Part shown: one piece after another, positions 56,786-64,000 of the stretch
Position numbering within the stretch: the stretch's first letter is position 1
Layout of the letters: every line of letters begins with the position of its first letter
Origin: Neisseria arctica
GTDB lineage: Bacteria > Pseudomonadota > Gammaproteobacteria > Burkholderiales > Neisseriaceae
Assembly: GCF_022870905.1 (NCBI RefSeq)
Contig: NZ_CP091510.1
Location: forward strand, 1,984,001-2,048,000
Length of the DNA stretch: 64,000 nucleotides
Reading direction: 5' to 3'
Program-made: the position numbers and the translations under genes
Notes under the pieces: model-generated
Told to the model about the DNA's origin: nothing
The model's input: the letters and a program-made list of their open reading frames with translations, nothing else
The model's database searches: none

Positions 56786-58216
56786 TTATTTATTTCTCTG
56801 GTTTACACGCTGCAACAGCTGGCTCATAGCCAAAACCACTTCCTCAGGCAGGCTGTCAACCCGCTCTTTGAGAATACGTAAAAACTGCTCCAAGCGCACC
56901 CAATCTTCAGAGCGCTCATACAAATCAAACAACATAATATAAAGCTGAGACTCTTGAGAATACTGCAATACCGCCTGCTCCAACATGCCAATCGCTTGAT
57001 CTAATTGACCATACATCAAAAGCGACTCAACTTCCTTCACGGCTTGTTCCGCTGGCGTTGCATTTTCACTGATCAAAGAAGTATCTTTTTGAACCAAGTC
57101 ACGATAATGAGCTTTCATTTGTCTGGCTGAAGGCTGTAAATAGCCTTTTGCCAAGCCTATTTCACGTACTTGCTGTTCATTGGGACCTTTTTCCAAATCA
57201 TCAAATACTTCATGATAACCGAGACTATAACCCCAACCGAGCATACGCTCTTTTACTTGACGACCGTATTGACCCAACGAATAGTACAATCGCCACAAAT
57301 GTTTGGCGAATTGGCCTACTTCTTCATGCTGGTAATCCAAACGTAATGCATCAATAATGAGGCTGGCAGGCTTCTCAGACTTCTGAATGGCACGGTTGTA
57401 TTGCTGCAAGGCTGTTTCATAGTCTACTTTATTTTTGAGAATCTTAGCGCTCTTATCTGGGCGGACAAAACCCATTACGGCACCTAACTCTTCTTCACTT
57501 ACATTGCCCACATCCAAATTACCGGTAACGATCGGTATGCGTTTGCTATACCCCTCAGTCGCCTGCTTATTCACACCTATTGTTAATGCAGGCTGAGTAA
57601 TCTCCTCCAAACCGGTTTGTTCACCAATCTGACGCGATACCTCCTGCATACCCCAACCTAACTCTCGCTCGGCCAAAACACGCAAAGGTAAGTGGGTAGA
57701 CTCCGCAATCAAACCCGCTTTGATATATTCGGCCATGCTATCCTGAGACAGAGCATTACGGTGACGGCCTAATGTTTCCGCTAGCAAGTCAAAATTGCCT
57801 GCGCGCAAACTCAAGCCAACCAACTCATGCACCAGCTTTTCAGGTGCTTCTTCATCAAGATGGTTAAGATAGCCCGCTAAAGAAGCCGCCGCCTTATCCT
57901 CATAGCCGAATTGCTTGTAAACCTGATATTCAGTTAACGGATCTACCTCTTGAGCCGAAACCGATGTTGTTAATCCTTCAGCGCTGCTACCTTCCCATTC
58001 CCACTCTTGCTCATTGGTTTCTTCAACCGTTTGATGAATGGTTTCCAGCCACTCGTCCCCCGTTTCTTTTGACTGTGGCTGTATTGATTGACGTTTAGGC
58101 GCTGCCCCTTTGGCTGACTTTACTCCTCCATTAGCCGCTTTGTTTTGTTTGTGGCGCACAAACAACAAAACCAGCAATAGAAGTGCCAGCAGAATAATTA
58201 AAAGTGAATAATCCAA
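56786..58216 (-). CDS. Membrane-anchored FimV/TPR-like protein
   Basis: A 476-residue protein. Residues 3-20 are a membrane anchor (LLIILLALLLLVLLFV), followed by a basic then low-complexity linker to about 80. The segment DPLTEYQVYKQFGYEDKAAASLAGYL at about 90-115 resembles FimV, and two further helical-repeat regions follow, the last (LLMYGQLDQAIGMLEQAVLQY) TPR-like. I start at the TTG at 58216, with GGGAG six bases upstream; a TTG at 58234 would add six residues. A TATAAT lies 19 bases upstream. It leads the GTPase operon and probably docks the system at the inner membrane. Confidence 0.72.
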   Translation of the reverse strand: MDYSLLIILLALLLLVLLFVRHKQNKAANGGVKSAKGAAPKRQSIQPQSKETGDEWLETIHQTVEETNEQEWEWEGSSAEGLTTSVSAQEVDPLTEYQVYKQFGYEDKAAASLAGYLNHLDEEAPEKLVHELVGLSLRAGNFDLLAETLGRHRNALSQDSMAEYIKAGLIAESTHLPLRVLAERELGWGMQEVSRQIGEQTGLEEITQPALTIGVNKQATEGYSKRIPIVTGNLDVGNVSEEELGAVMGFVRPDKSAKILKNKVDYETALQQYNRAIQKSEKPASLIIDALRLDYQHEEVGQFAKHLWRLYYSLGQYGRQVKERMLGWGYSLGYHEVFDDLEKGPNEQQVREIGLAKGYLQPSARQMKAHYRDLVQKDTSLISENATPAEQAVKEVESLLMYGQLDQAIGMLEQAVLQYSQESQLYIMLFDLYERSEDWVRLEQFLRILKERVDSLPEEVVLAMSQLLQRVNQRNK

Positions 58217-58528
58217 AAGTATCTCCCGATACAAATTATAGTCATCTAAACATCCTGCGCCGCTTTAAGGCCTCTGTATCACTGCGAATGATTGTTAGAG
58301 TTTACACCCCCAATGAGCATATTCCGAAATAAATTTTACAGATAACACACTTTAAAGGCATAAAGCACCAACATATATAAAATACTAAATTTTCCACACC
58401 CTTACAAAACTGCCTTAATATGAAATATCCTGCCTAAAAACCAGTGCAATGGCATATAGCTTTTCCAGCTAGCATATTAGCATAGCACAGTCGATCACAA
58501 AACCTTCACAACCCAATTACATATAGCT

Positions 58529-59872
58529 TTATATGGCTTCATACTCAAACAAGGCAACTGCTTCAATATGGGCTGTTTGGGAAAACATATTCATCACCCC
58601 CGCAGCCTCAAAACGATACCCCTTTGCAACTAAAATACCCGCATCACGAGCTAAAGTCGAAGGGTTACAAGAAACATAAACAATTCTGCGTGGCAAGTAA
58701 GGCTTGCACAAAGCAGATACGACAGCCTGAGCACCACTTCGGGGCGGATCGAGTAAAATTTTATCAAAATATCCCCACCCAGCTAAGCTTGCCGCATTCG
58801 TCTTAAACAAATCTTCCGTATAAAATTTAATATTACTTAAAAAACCATTAATTTTAGCATTATACCTTGCCTGACGAACTAAGCAATCCAAGCCTTCAAT
58901 TCCCACCACCTCTACTCCCGAAGCAGCAATCGGTAATGTAAAATTCCCCATTCCACAAAATAAATCTGCAATGCGCTCGCCGGGGCGGGGATCAAGCAGA
59001 GTGATCGCACGCGATACCATCAAAGCATTCATCACCGGATTTACTTGAGTAAAATTTTCAGGATCATAAGGCATAACAACCCCGAAATCCGGCAAGCCGT
59101 ATGAAAGAGACGGAGCATTTTCGGGATAACATATTTCACCCTCCCTACCCTTTATTCGAATACGGAATTGCCACGGGTAACCGGTTTCAGGTAACTTGTT
59201 TAGCCATTGCTCCAAATTCTCCAGTAAAGCCCGTATAGGTTCCCTAAGTGAATAAATAGTAAAAATATTTACCCCTTCGCCTACTGAAAAACCTACTCCC
59301 TCCGTTTGAACACCATAAGACATCCAATTCTGCAACAATGCTTGTAACACGGGTAGCGCTTCGGAAATATGTTTAGGCAAGACCAAACACCCATCTATAT
59401 TAACGATTTGATGCGAACGCCGCGCCTTAAAGCCCAAGATTACTTTACCCTCATCATCCAACCCAACAGATAACCTGCCCCGATGACGGTAATGCCAAGA
59501 CTGTCCGTATATAGGAGGCAATAGTTTCTTCGGACGAACTTTACCAAGGCGCCATAATTGATCTTCCAACAAACGCTGTTTATAAGCGACCTGGGCATTA
59601 AAATCAGCATGCTGCAACACGCATCCGCCACATGTATCAAAATGACGACACTGCGGAACCACTCTTGCCGGTGCAGCTTTTAACACCTTTACTACTCGCG
59701 CCTCATCAAATTGCTTTTTGCTGCGAACCACATGAAATGCAACCACCTCATGAGGTAACGCACCTTCTATAAAAACAGCTTTACCGCCAACTTTTGCAAC
59801 ACCTCTTCCCTCATAATCTAAAGCATGAACATGTGCAACCTGAAGCGCACAATCTGTTGATGATTGTTCCAT
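58529..59872 (-). CDS. rlmD: 23S rRNA (uracil-1939-C5)-methyltransferase RlmD
   Basis: A 447-residue iron-sulfur methyltransferase. An N-terminal TRAM domain (about 8-65) is followed by the cluster Cys C75, C81 and C84 (CRHFDTCGGC) with a fourth Cys later, then the SAM-binding domain (DLFCGMGNFTLPIA) and the catalytic motif VYVSCNPSTLARD. It makes m5U1939 in 23S rRNA. It stands alone between the GTPase operon and a divergent transpeptidase gene. Confidence 0.94.
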   Translation of the reverse strand: MEQSSTDCALQVAHVHALDYEGRGVAKVGGKAVFIEGALPHEVVAFHVVRSKKQFDEARVVKVLKAAPARVVPQCRHFDTCGGCVLQHADFNAQVAYKQRLLEDQLWRLGKVRPKKLLPPIYGQSWHYRHRGRLSVGLDDEGKVILGFKARRSHQIVNIDGCLVLPKHISEALPVLQALLQNWMSYGVQTEGVGFSVGEGVNIFTIYSLREPIRALLENLEQWLNKLPETGYPWQFRIRIKGREGEICYPENAPSLSYGLPDFGVVMPYDPENFTQVNPVMNALMVSRAITLLDPRPGERIADLFCGMGNFTLPIAASGVEVVGIEGLDCLVRQARYNAKINGFLSNIKFYTEDLFKTNAASLAGWGYFDKILLDPPRSGAQAVVSALCKPYLPRRIVYVSCNPSTLARDAGILVAKGYRFEAAGVMNMFSQTAHIEAVALFEYEAI

Positions 59873-60011
59873 AGTAATAATGATCCGAACTATAAAAATG
59901 CCTCAGACATTTAACCTATGCTGCGGCCGAAACTGATATTTTCTCACAAAAAAAATTTTTTTACGGTATGATTTCAAACTGTTTATAACATTAAAACTTA
60001 GTTTCGAAACA

Positions 60012-61058
60012 ATGAAAAGATTAGGATTCGGCTTACTTTCCGCCGTACTTGGCGCAAGCGCATTAGCCAATACAGACACCCCACTCCCAGACGTTTCTCC
60101 AATTAACCAAGGCCAACATGTAGTCATCAACATACCGCAGCTGCGTCTGTTCCTCTATACAGATGGCAAGCTGACTAAAATCTATCCGATTGCGGTAGGC
60201 AAAGCTGCCACACAAACCGTATTAGGCGAACATAAAATCGGCCCCAAAGCATTCAACCCTACTTGGTATATCCCTCAAAGTATCCAAAAAACGCGCAATG
60301 ACGGTGTTAAAACTATCCCTCCGGGGCCAAATAATCCCCTTGGCCCGGTATTTGTCCGCATGGGAGATCCAAAACTAGGTTTGGGTATCCACGGAACCAA
60401 TGCCCCCAGCAGCGTTCCCGGGGTGCGCAGCCACGGTTGCGTACGCATGAAATCTCCCGACGCCTTGGAGTTTGCCAAAACCATTACCAGCGGAAGCCCT
60501 GCTTCGGTAATCTACCAAATGGCATCGCTCAACAGCGATGATAACAATAATCTTTGGTTAGCCGCTTACCGCGATCCATACAATAAAAAGAATTTAGATA
60601 ATGCTGCCCTACGCAAGAGTATCAATGCGTGGGCGAAAAAATACGGTAAAACCGTAAATACTAAAAGAGTAGAAGCCGTTCTACGCAACCGCACAGGCAT
60701 GATCAACTGTTTAACCTGTGTCCCCGGTGCTTCAAAAGTAAAAGGACAATTACGTTCACTAGCATGGACTAGCGGCAGCAATTCGCTCAGCCAACCGAAA
60801 GCAGCCCCCAAACCCGCACCGGTAAAAGATGAAGTATTGCCTTCGGGCAGTGCTATTGAAGTAGACGAGGAAGCTACAGTTCCCGAGACACCTGCTTCTA
60901 CTCCGGCTAATCCTACCCCGGCGGCAACGCCCGTATCCTCTACAGCCAAATCCGCAGAATCCGGCCAGCCTGAATCGGTAACACCCGAAGAATCTCAGGA
61001 TACCAAGCCTGAAACCTCGCCCCAGCCGGATATCGAACCGACTGAAAATCTGTTTTAA
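60012..61058 (+). CDS. L,D-transpeptidase (YkuD family)
   Basis: A 348-residue secreted enzyme. A signal peptide ends near residue 20 (LGASALANTD). The YkuD domain covers about residues 35-180 with H127 in GIHGTN and the catalytic C143 in SHGCVRMK. A Pro/Ala/Thr-rich, acidic tail from about 250 (KPAPVKDEV ... TSPQPDIEP) is probably disordered and may span the periplasm. It can form 3-3 peptidoglycan crosslinks or attach proteins to the wall. It is divergent from rlmD. Confidence 0.92.
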   Translation: MKRLGFGLLSAVLGASALANTDTPLPDVSPINQGQHVVINIPQLRLFLYTDGKLTKIYPIAVGKAATQTVLGEHKIGPKAFNPTWYIPQSIQKTRNDGVKTIPPGPNNPLGPVFVRMGDPKLGLGIHGTNAPSSVPGVRSHGCVRMKSPDALEFAKTITSGSPASVIYQMASLNSDDNNNLWLAAYRDPYNKKNLDNAALRKSINAWAKKYGKTVNTKRVEAVLRNRTGMINCLTCVPGASKVKGQLRSLAWTSGSNSLSQPKAAPKPAPVKDEVLPSGSAIEVDEEATVPETPASTPANPTPAATPVSSTAKSAESGQPESVTPEESQDTKPETSPQPDIEPTENLF

Positions 61059-61071
61059 TCTGTACCTCCGC

Positions 61072-61104
61072 AAAATGCCGTCTGAAAATTCAGACGGCAT
61101 TTTT
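61072..61104. terminator. Bidirectional terminator of paired AT-type uptake sequences
   Basis: AAAATGCCGTCTGAA and its complement form a 15-bp stem with a 2-base loop and a T run, between the convergent transpeptidase and unknown genes. Confidence 0.87.
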
Positions 61105-61245
61105 ATTGATAAACCAAGGCATGAATTTCAAAAAATTTATTTTCATTGCCCGCGCATCTGAGCCACAATTAATCATTGTGCTTCTGGATACACCGGTATT
61201 AAAAGCAGAGAATAGTTAAAAGTACGATTTTGCACAGCCGCTATT

Positions 61246-61947
61246 TCAGACGGCCTCAATCACCCGGCCACCCAGCCAAAACAAACCTTGTACTATGTTT
61301 CCCTTCCGCGGCTCTACCTCTAATAGCGCCGTATCGGCAACCGCATCAAGCAAACCGTTTTCAACTTCAAGAACCAAATGATAAAACGGCTTTCCACCGA
61401 ATTCATTCAACCACTTTTCTACCGATTCCACTACGCCCGTAAGCAATATATAGGCTTCACCCCCATTTTGCTCAGCCTGCCGCCAGCTTCCTACAAGGTG
61501 GTTAAGCTTCCCTGAAGCGCTTTGATAGGTTTGGTCATCTGCAAATACTCGAACATCTTCGGCAAATGCCGCCAGCAGCACTTGTGCGGCTTTACCGATT
61601 TGGTTTTCGTTCAGAGCATCGCCATCAGGCACACTAAAAACTATATTTCCTTGCTGAGCCGTTTCAGACGGCCACGCACTAATCAGAGCCGTACCATTTT
61701 CCGCAGGATAAATACTATCAAGATACAAACACCGCTGCATTTTTCCTTGAAAAAACGGTTCGAAGCTCACAATGCCTTTATCATCTGCACCCAACCAAAG
61801 CTGCGCCATACTTGAGTCCGTATACACATAATAAGTGAGGCTGCTGCCGTTGACCAAAGTTTGGGCCTCTTCCAACACACGCGGCAGAACTTCTTCGAAA
61901 TGCACTTGCTCTGCAAGGGGCAAGCCGATACTGGTGTAGTGGTTCAT
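61246..61947 (-). CDS. Conserved-looking protein of unknown function
   Basis: A 233-residue soluble, acidic protein with no signal peptide or membrane segment; I do not recognise its family. It opens NHYTSIGLPLAEQVHFEEVL and alternates strands and helices, with many aromatic residues in the first half. I start at ATG 61947 because AAAGG lies 10 bases upstream; a TTG three bases earlier is possible. The stop codon and the last two residues (AV) are encoded by an AG-type uptake sequence at 61245-61256. It lies between tyrS and the transpeptidase gene with no operon partner. Confidence 0.75.
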   Translation of the reverse strand: MNHYTSIGLPLAEQVHFEEVLPRVLEEAQTLVNGSSLTYYVYTDSSMAQLWLGADDKGIVSFEPFFQGKMQRCLYLDSIYPAENGTALISAWPSETAQQGNIVFSVPDGDALNENQIGKAAQVLLAAFAEDVRVFADDQTYQSASGKLNHLVGSWRQAEQNGGEAYILLTGVVESVEKWLNEFGGKPFYHLVLEVENGLLDAVADTALLEVEPRKGNIVQGLFWLGGRVIEAV

Positions 61948-62036
61948 CAATATACCTTTCCTATTGAAAATCTTGGCCTTACATTTCGGCTATCCGCCAT
62001 ATCCATTAATCATATTTTATAAAAAGCTTTGATTTA

Positions 62037-62068
62037 AAAGGCCGTCTGAAAACTTTCAGACGGCCTTT
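62037..62068 (-). terminator. Uptake-sequence terminator after tyrS
   Basis: AAAGGCCGTCTGAAA and its complement face each other around a short loop, 18 bases past the stop. Confidence 0.85.
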
Positions 62069-62085
62069 CATCAGACAAAACGGAA

Positions 62086-63348
62086 TTATGCCCACACCAA
62101 CAAAGCATGGTTGCGTTTACCGCGACGCACAATCGTATATTTGCCGAAACGTTTGTCGCTATCAACCAAAATATAGCTGTCTTCAGTAACCTTGGCACCA
62201 TTTACCACTGCAGCACCTTGCGCTACAAAACCGCGAGCCTCGTTGTTGGATTTTGCCAATTCACTTTGTACCAGAGCCTGCACGATACTCAGCTCTCCGC
62301 TCACTTCGTAAGCAGGCAAACCGTCCAATGCCAACTGTTCGAAATCAGCTTCGGTCAGATTACTTTGATCTTCGGCAAACAAACTTGCAGAAATACGCTG
62401 TGCGGCTTCCAGTGCAGCTTCACCGTGAATCAAACGGGTCATTTCTTCGGCCAAAATACGCTGAGCTTCAGGCTTGGTGCCGCTGGTTTTATCGGCCGCC
62501 TCAATGGCATCAATGTCTTCAACACTCAAGAAAGTAAAGTATTTTAAGAATTTATATACATCGGCATCTGCTACTTTCAGCCAAAATTGGTAAAACTGGT
62601 AAGGCGAGGTTTTCTTAGCATTGAGCCATACCGCACCGCCTTCGGTTTTACCGAATTTCGTGCCGTCTGATTTGGTTACCAGCGGCAACGTTAAGCCGAA
62701 TACTTGTTTTTGATTCAGACGGCGTGTGGTATCGATACCCCAAGTAATGTTACCCCATTGGTCTGAGCCGCCGATTTGCAATACCACATCATGGCGTTTG
62801 TTCAACTCGGCAAAATCATAGCCTTGCAAAAGGGCATAGGAAAATTCGGTAAACGAAATACCGACATCATCGCGTTCGATACGTTGCTTCACCGACTCTT
62901 TCGCCAACATGGCATTCACTGAAAAATGCTTGCCGATATCGCGCAAAAAGTCCAAACAACCCATACCGCCGAACCAATCGTAGTTATTCGCCATAATGGC
63001 GGCATTATCGCCCTCAAAACTCAAAAACGGCTTAAGCTGGCTACGGATACTTTCCACCCAGCTTTGAACGGTTTCCAAAGTATTCAAACTGCGCTCCACA
63101 GCCTTAAAACTCGGATCGCCGATCATACCGGTGGCACCACCCACCAAAGCTACGGGCGTATGCCCTGCCAATTGAAAGCGGCGCAAAGCCAATACAGGTA
63201 ATAAATGGCCGATATGCAGGCTGTCGGCCGTCGGGTCAAAACCGCAATAAAGGGAGATTTTTTGTTCGTTCAACAGCGCTTCCAGCGCTTCAATATCGGT
63301 AGTTTGCGCGATCAAACCACGCGCTTGGAGATCTTGGATTACAGACAT
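62086..63348 (-). CDS. tyrS: Tyrosyl-tRNA synthetase
   Basis: A 420-residue class I synthetase. The HIGH motif is at residues 45-48 and the KMSKS counterpart reads KFGKT. The tyrosine pocket segment [10 protein letters not shown] is present, and the C-terminal 60 residues are an S4 RNA-binding domain ([15 protein letters not shown]). It charges tRNA-Tyr. Length is normal. A half uptake sequence falls in the coding region (62716). Confidence 0.96.
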   Translation of the reverse strand: MSVIQDLQARGLIAQTTDIEALEALLNEQKISLYCGFDPTADSLHIGHLLPVLALRRFQLAGHTPVALVGGATGMIGDPSFKAVERSLNTLETVQSWVESIRSQLKPFLSFEGDNAAIMANNYDWFGGMGCLDFLRDIGKHFSVNAMLAKESVKQRIERDDVGISFTEFSYALLQGYDFAELNKRHDVVLQIGGSDQWGNITWGIDTTRRLNQKQVFGLTLPLVTKSDGTKFGKTEGGAVWLNAKKTSPYQFYQFWLKVADADVYKFLKYFTFLSVEDIDAIEAADKTSGTKPEAQRILAEEMTRLIHGEAALEAAQRISASLFAEDQSNLTEADFEQLALDGLPAYEVSGELSIVQALVQSELAKSNNEARGFVAQGAAVVNGAKVTEDSYILVDSDKRFGKYTIVRRGKRNHALLVWA

Positions 63349-63464
63349 TTTTAATCCTTTTGTATTTTAATCCCTATTTAATTTATATATTATCAATATA
63401 GGCGGACCAAAATAAATATTTTGAAAAAATTACTTAATGCCAGTCAGTAATTAATCAATTTACC

Positions 63465-64000
63465 CTACACATTAAACAAGAAGTGGATTACATCCCCGTC
63501 TTGCACCACATATTCCTTGCCCTCGGCACGCATTTTGCCGGCTTCTTTGGCTTTAGCCTCGCCGCCGAGCGATACAAAATCATCGTATGCAATCACTTGG
63601 GCACGGATAAAACCGCGTTCGAAATCAGTATGGATAACACCGGCGGCCTGCGGTGCGGTATCGCCTTTACGGATGGTCCAAGCGCGAACTTCTTTTACGC
63701 CGGCAGTGAAATAAGTTTGCAAACCGAGCAAATCGTATCCGGCGCGGATCAAGCGGTTCAAACCCGGCTCTTCCAAGCCCATTTCTGCAAGGAATTCGGC
63801 TTTTTCTTCGTCTTCCAACTCGGCGATTTCACTTTCCATTGCAGCACACACGGCCACAACAGGGGCGTTTTCTTTGGCAGCCAGCTCTTTGAGGCGATCC
63901 AAATGCGGATTGTTTTCAAAACCGTCTTCCGATACATTGCCGACATACATGGCGGGCTTGGCCGTCAGCAAAAACAGCGGGCGCAACATGGCCAGTTCTT
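63465..64000 (-). CDS. ychF: Redox-regulated ATPase YchF, C-terminal part
   Basis: The frame runs off the right edge, so only the last 178 or so residues are visible. They cover the end of the Obg-like GTPase domain ([18 protein letters not shown]), the helical part and the TGS domain ending [16 protein letters not shown], the standard YchF C-terminus. YchF/OLA1 hydrolyses ATP in preference to GTP and acts in stress and translation. The P-loop lies outside the window. Confidence 0.94.
   Translation of the reverse strand, partial: ELAMLRPLFLLTAKPAMYVGNVSEDGFENNPHLDRLKELAAKENAPVVAVCAAMESEIAELEDEEKAEFLAEMGLEEPGLNRLIRAGYDLLGLQTYFTAGVKEVRAWTIRKGDTAPQAAGVIHTDFERGFIRAQVIAYDDFVSLGGEAKAKEAGKMRAEGKEYVVQDGDVIHFLFNV

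Overview
The window is a stretch of chromosome from a Neisseria-type betaproteobacterium. The main evidence is the Neisseria DNA uptake sequence: I count by eye roughly 45 copies of its 10-base core GCCGTCTGAA, many as head-to-head pairs forming terminators. Both the AG form (AGGCCGTCTGAA) and the AT form (ATGCCGTCTGAA) occur, with AG more common. RmpM, the Slam/surface-lipoprotein pair, an NspA-like barrel and the DnaA, RnpA and RpmH proteins fit the same family. The AG dialect and the gene order suggest a commensal or animal-associated Neisseria rather than a typical meningococcus, but I cannot name the species.

Layout. 1-9.4 kb: a tandem glycine riboswitch facing off the left edge, an Lrp-type regulator, DUF1415/YbaN, an NhaD-like antiporter, a TSUP permease, pssA, then a surface lipoprotein and its Slam translocator. 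9.6-14.7 kb: ampG and a ybeZ-ybeY-ybeX cluster with two small membrane-protein genes inserted. 14.7-29.1 kb: aldehyde dehydrogenase, bioD, an alanine/glycine symporter, thiL-pgpA-apaG, rmpM, cysB, fnr and hemN around a probable FNR site, a frameshifted NspA/Opa-like barrel, proA and htpX. 29.3-40 kb: gyrB, pit, thiE, then the replication region yidC-yidD-rnpA-rpmH divergent from dnaA-dnaN. 40-52 kb: a lipoprotein, tRNA-Arg/tRNA-Glu, an exonuclease, recX, gph, lysC, rph, yicC, fadH-like, a methyltransferase and a stand-alone trpB whose 3' end is rewritten by an IS1016-type insertion. 53-54 kb: about 930 bases without an intact gene, then tRNA-Asn. 54-58.2 kb: a five-gene operon encoding a small Ras-like GTPase, a Roadblock protein, a second Roadblock-like protein, a pseudo-receiver protein and a membrane-anchored FimV/TPR-like protein. 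58.5-64 kb: rlmD, an L,D-transpeptidase, an unknown gene, tyrS and the end of ychF.

Most genes are housekeeping and convergent pairs share uptake-sequence terminators. Two loci stand out. The 54-58 kb GTPase/Roadblock operon resembles the conservons of Streptomyces in its GTPase and Roadblock parts, but has a receiver and a FimV-like membrane protein in place of a sensor kinase. The 6.2-9.4 kb Slam pair carries a substrate with an unusual helical N-terminus and has no TonB-dependent receptor beside it. The clearest recent event is the IS1016 insertion with its 8-base target duplication at the trpB stop codon.
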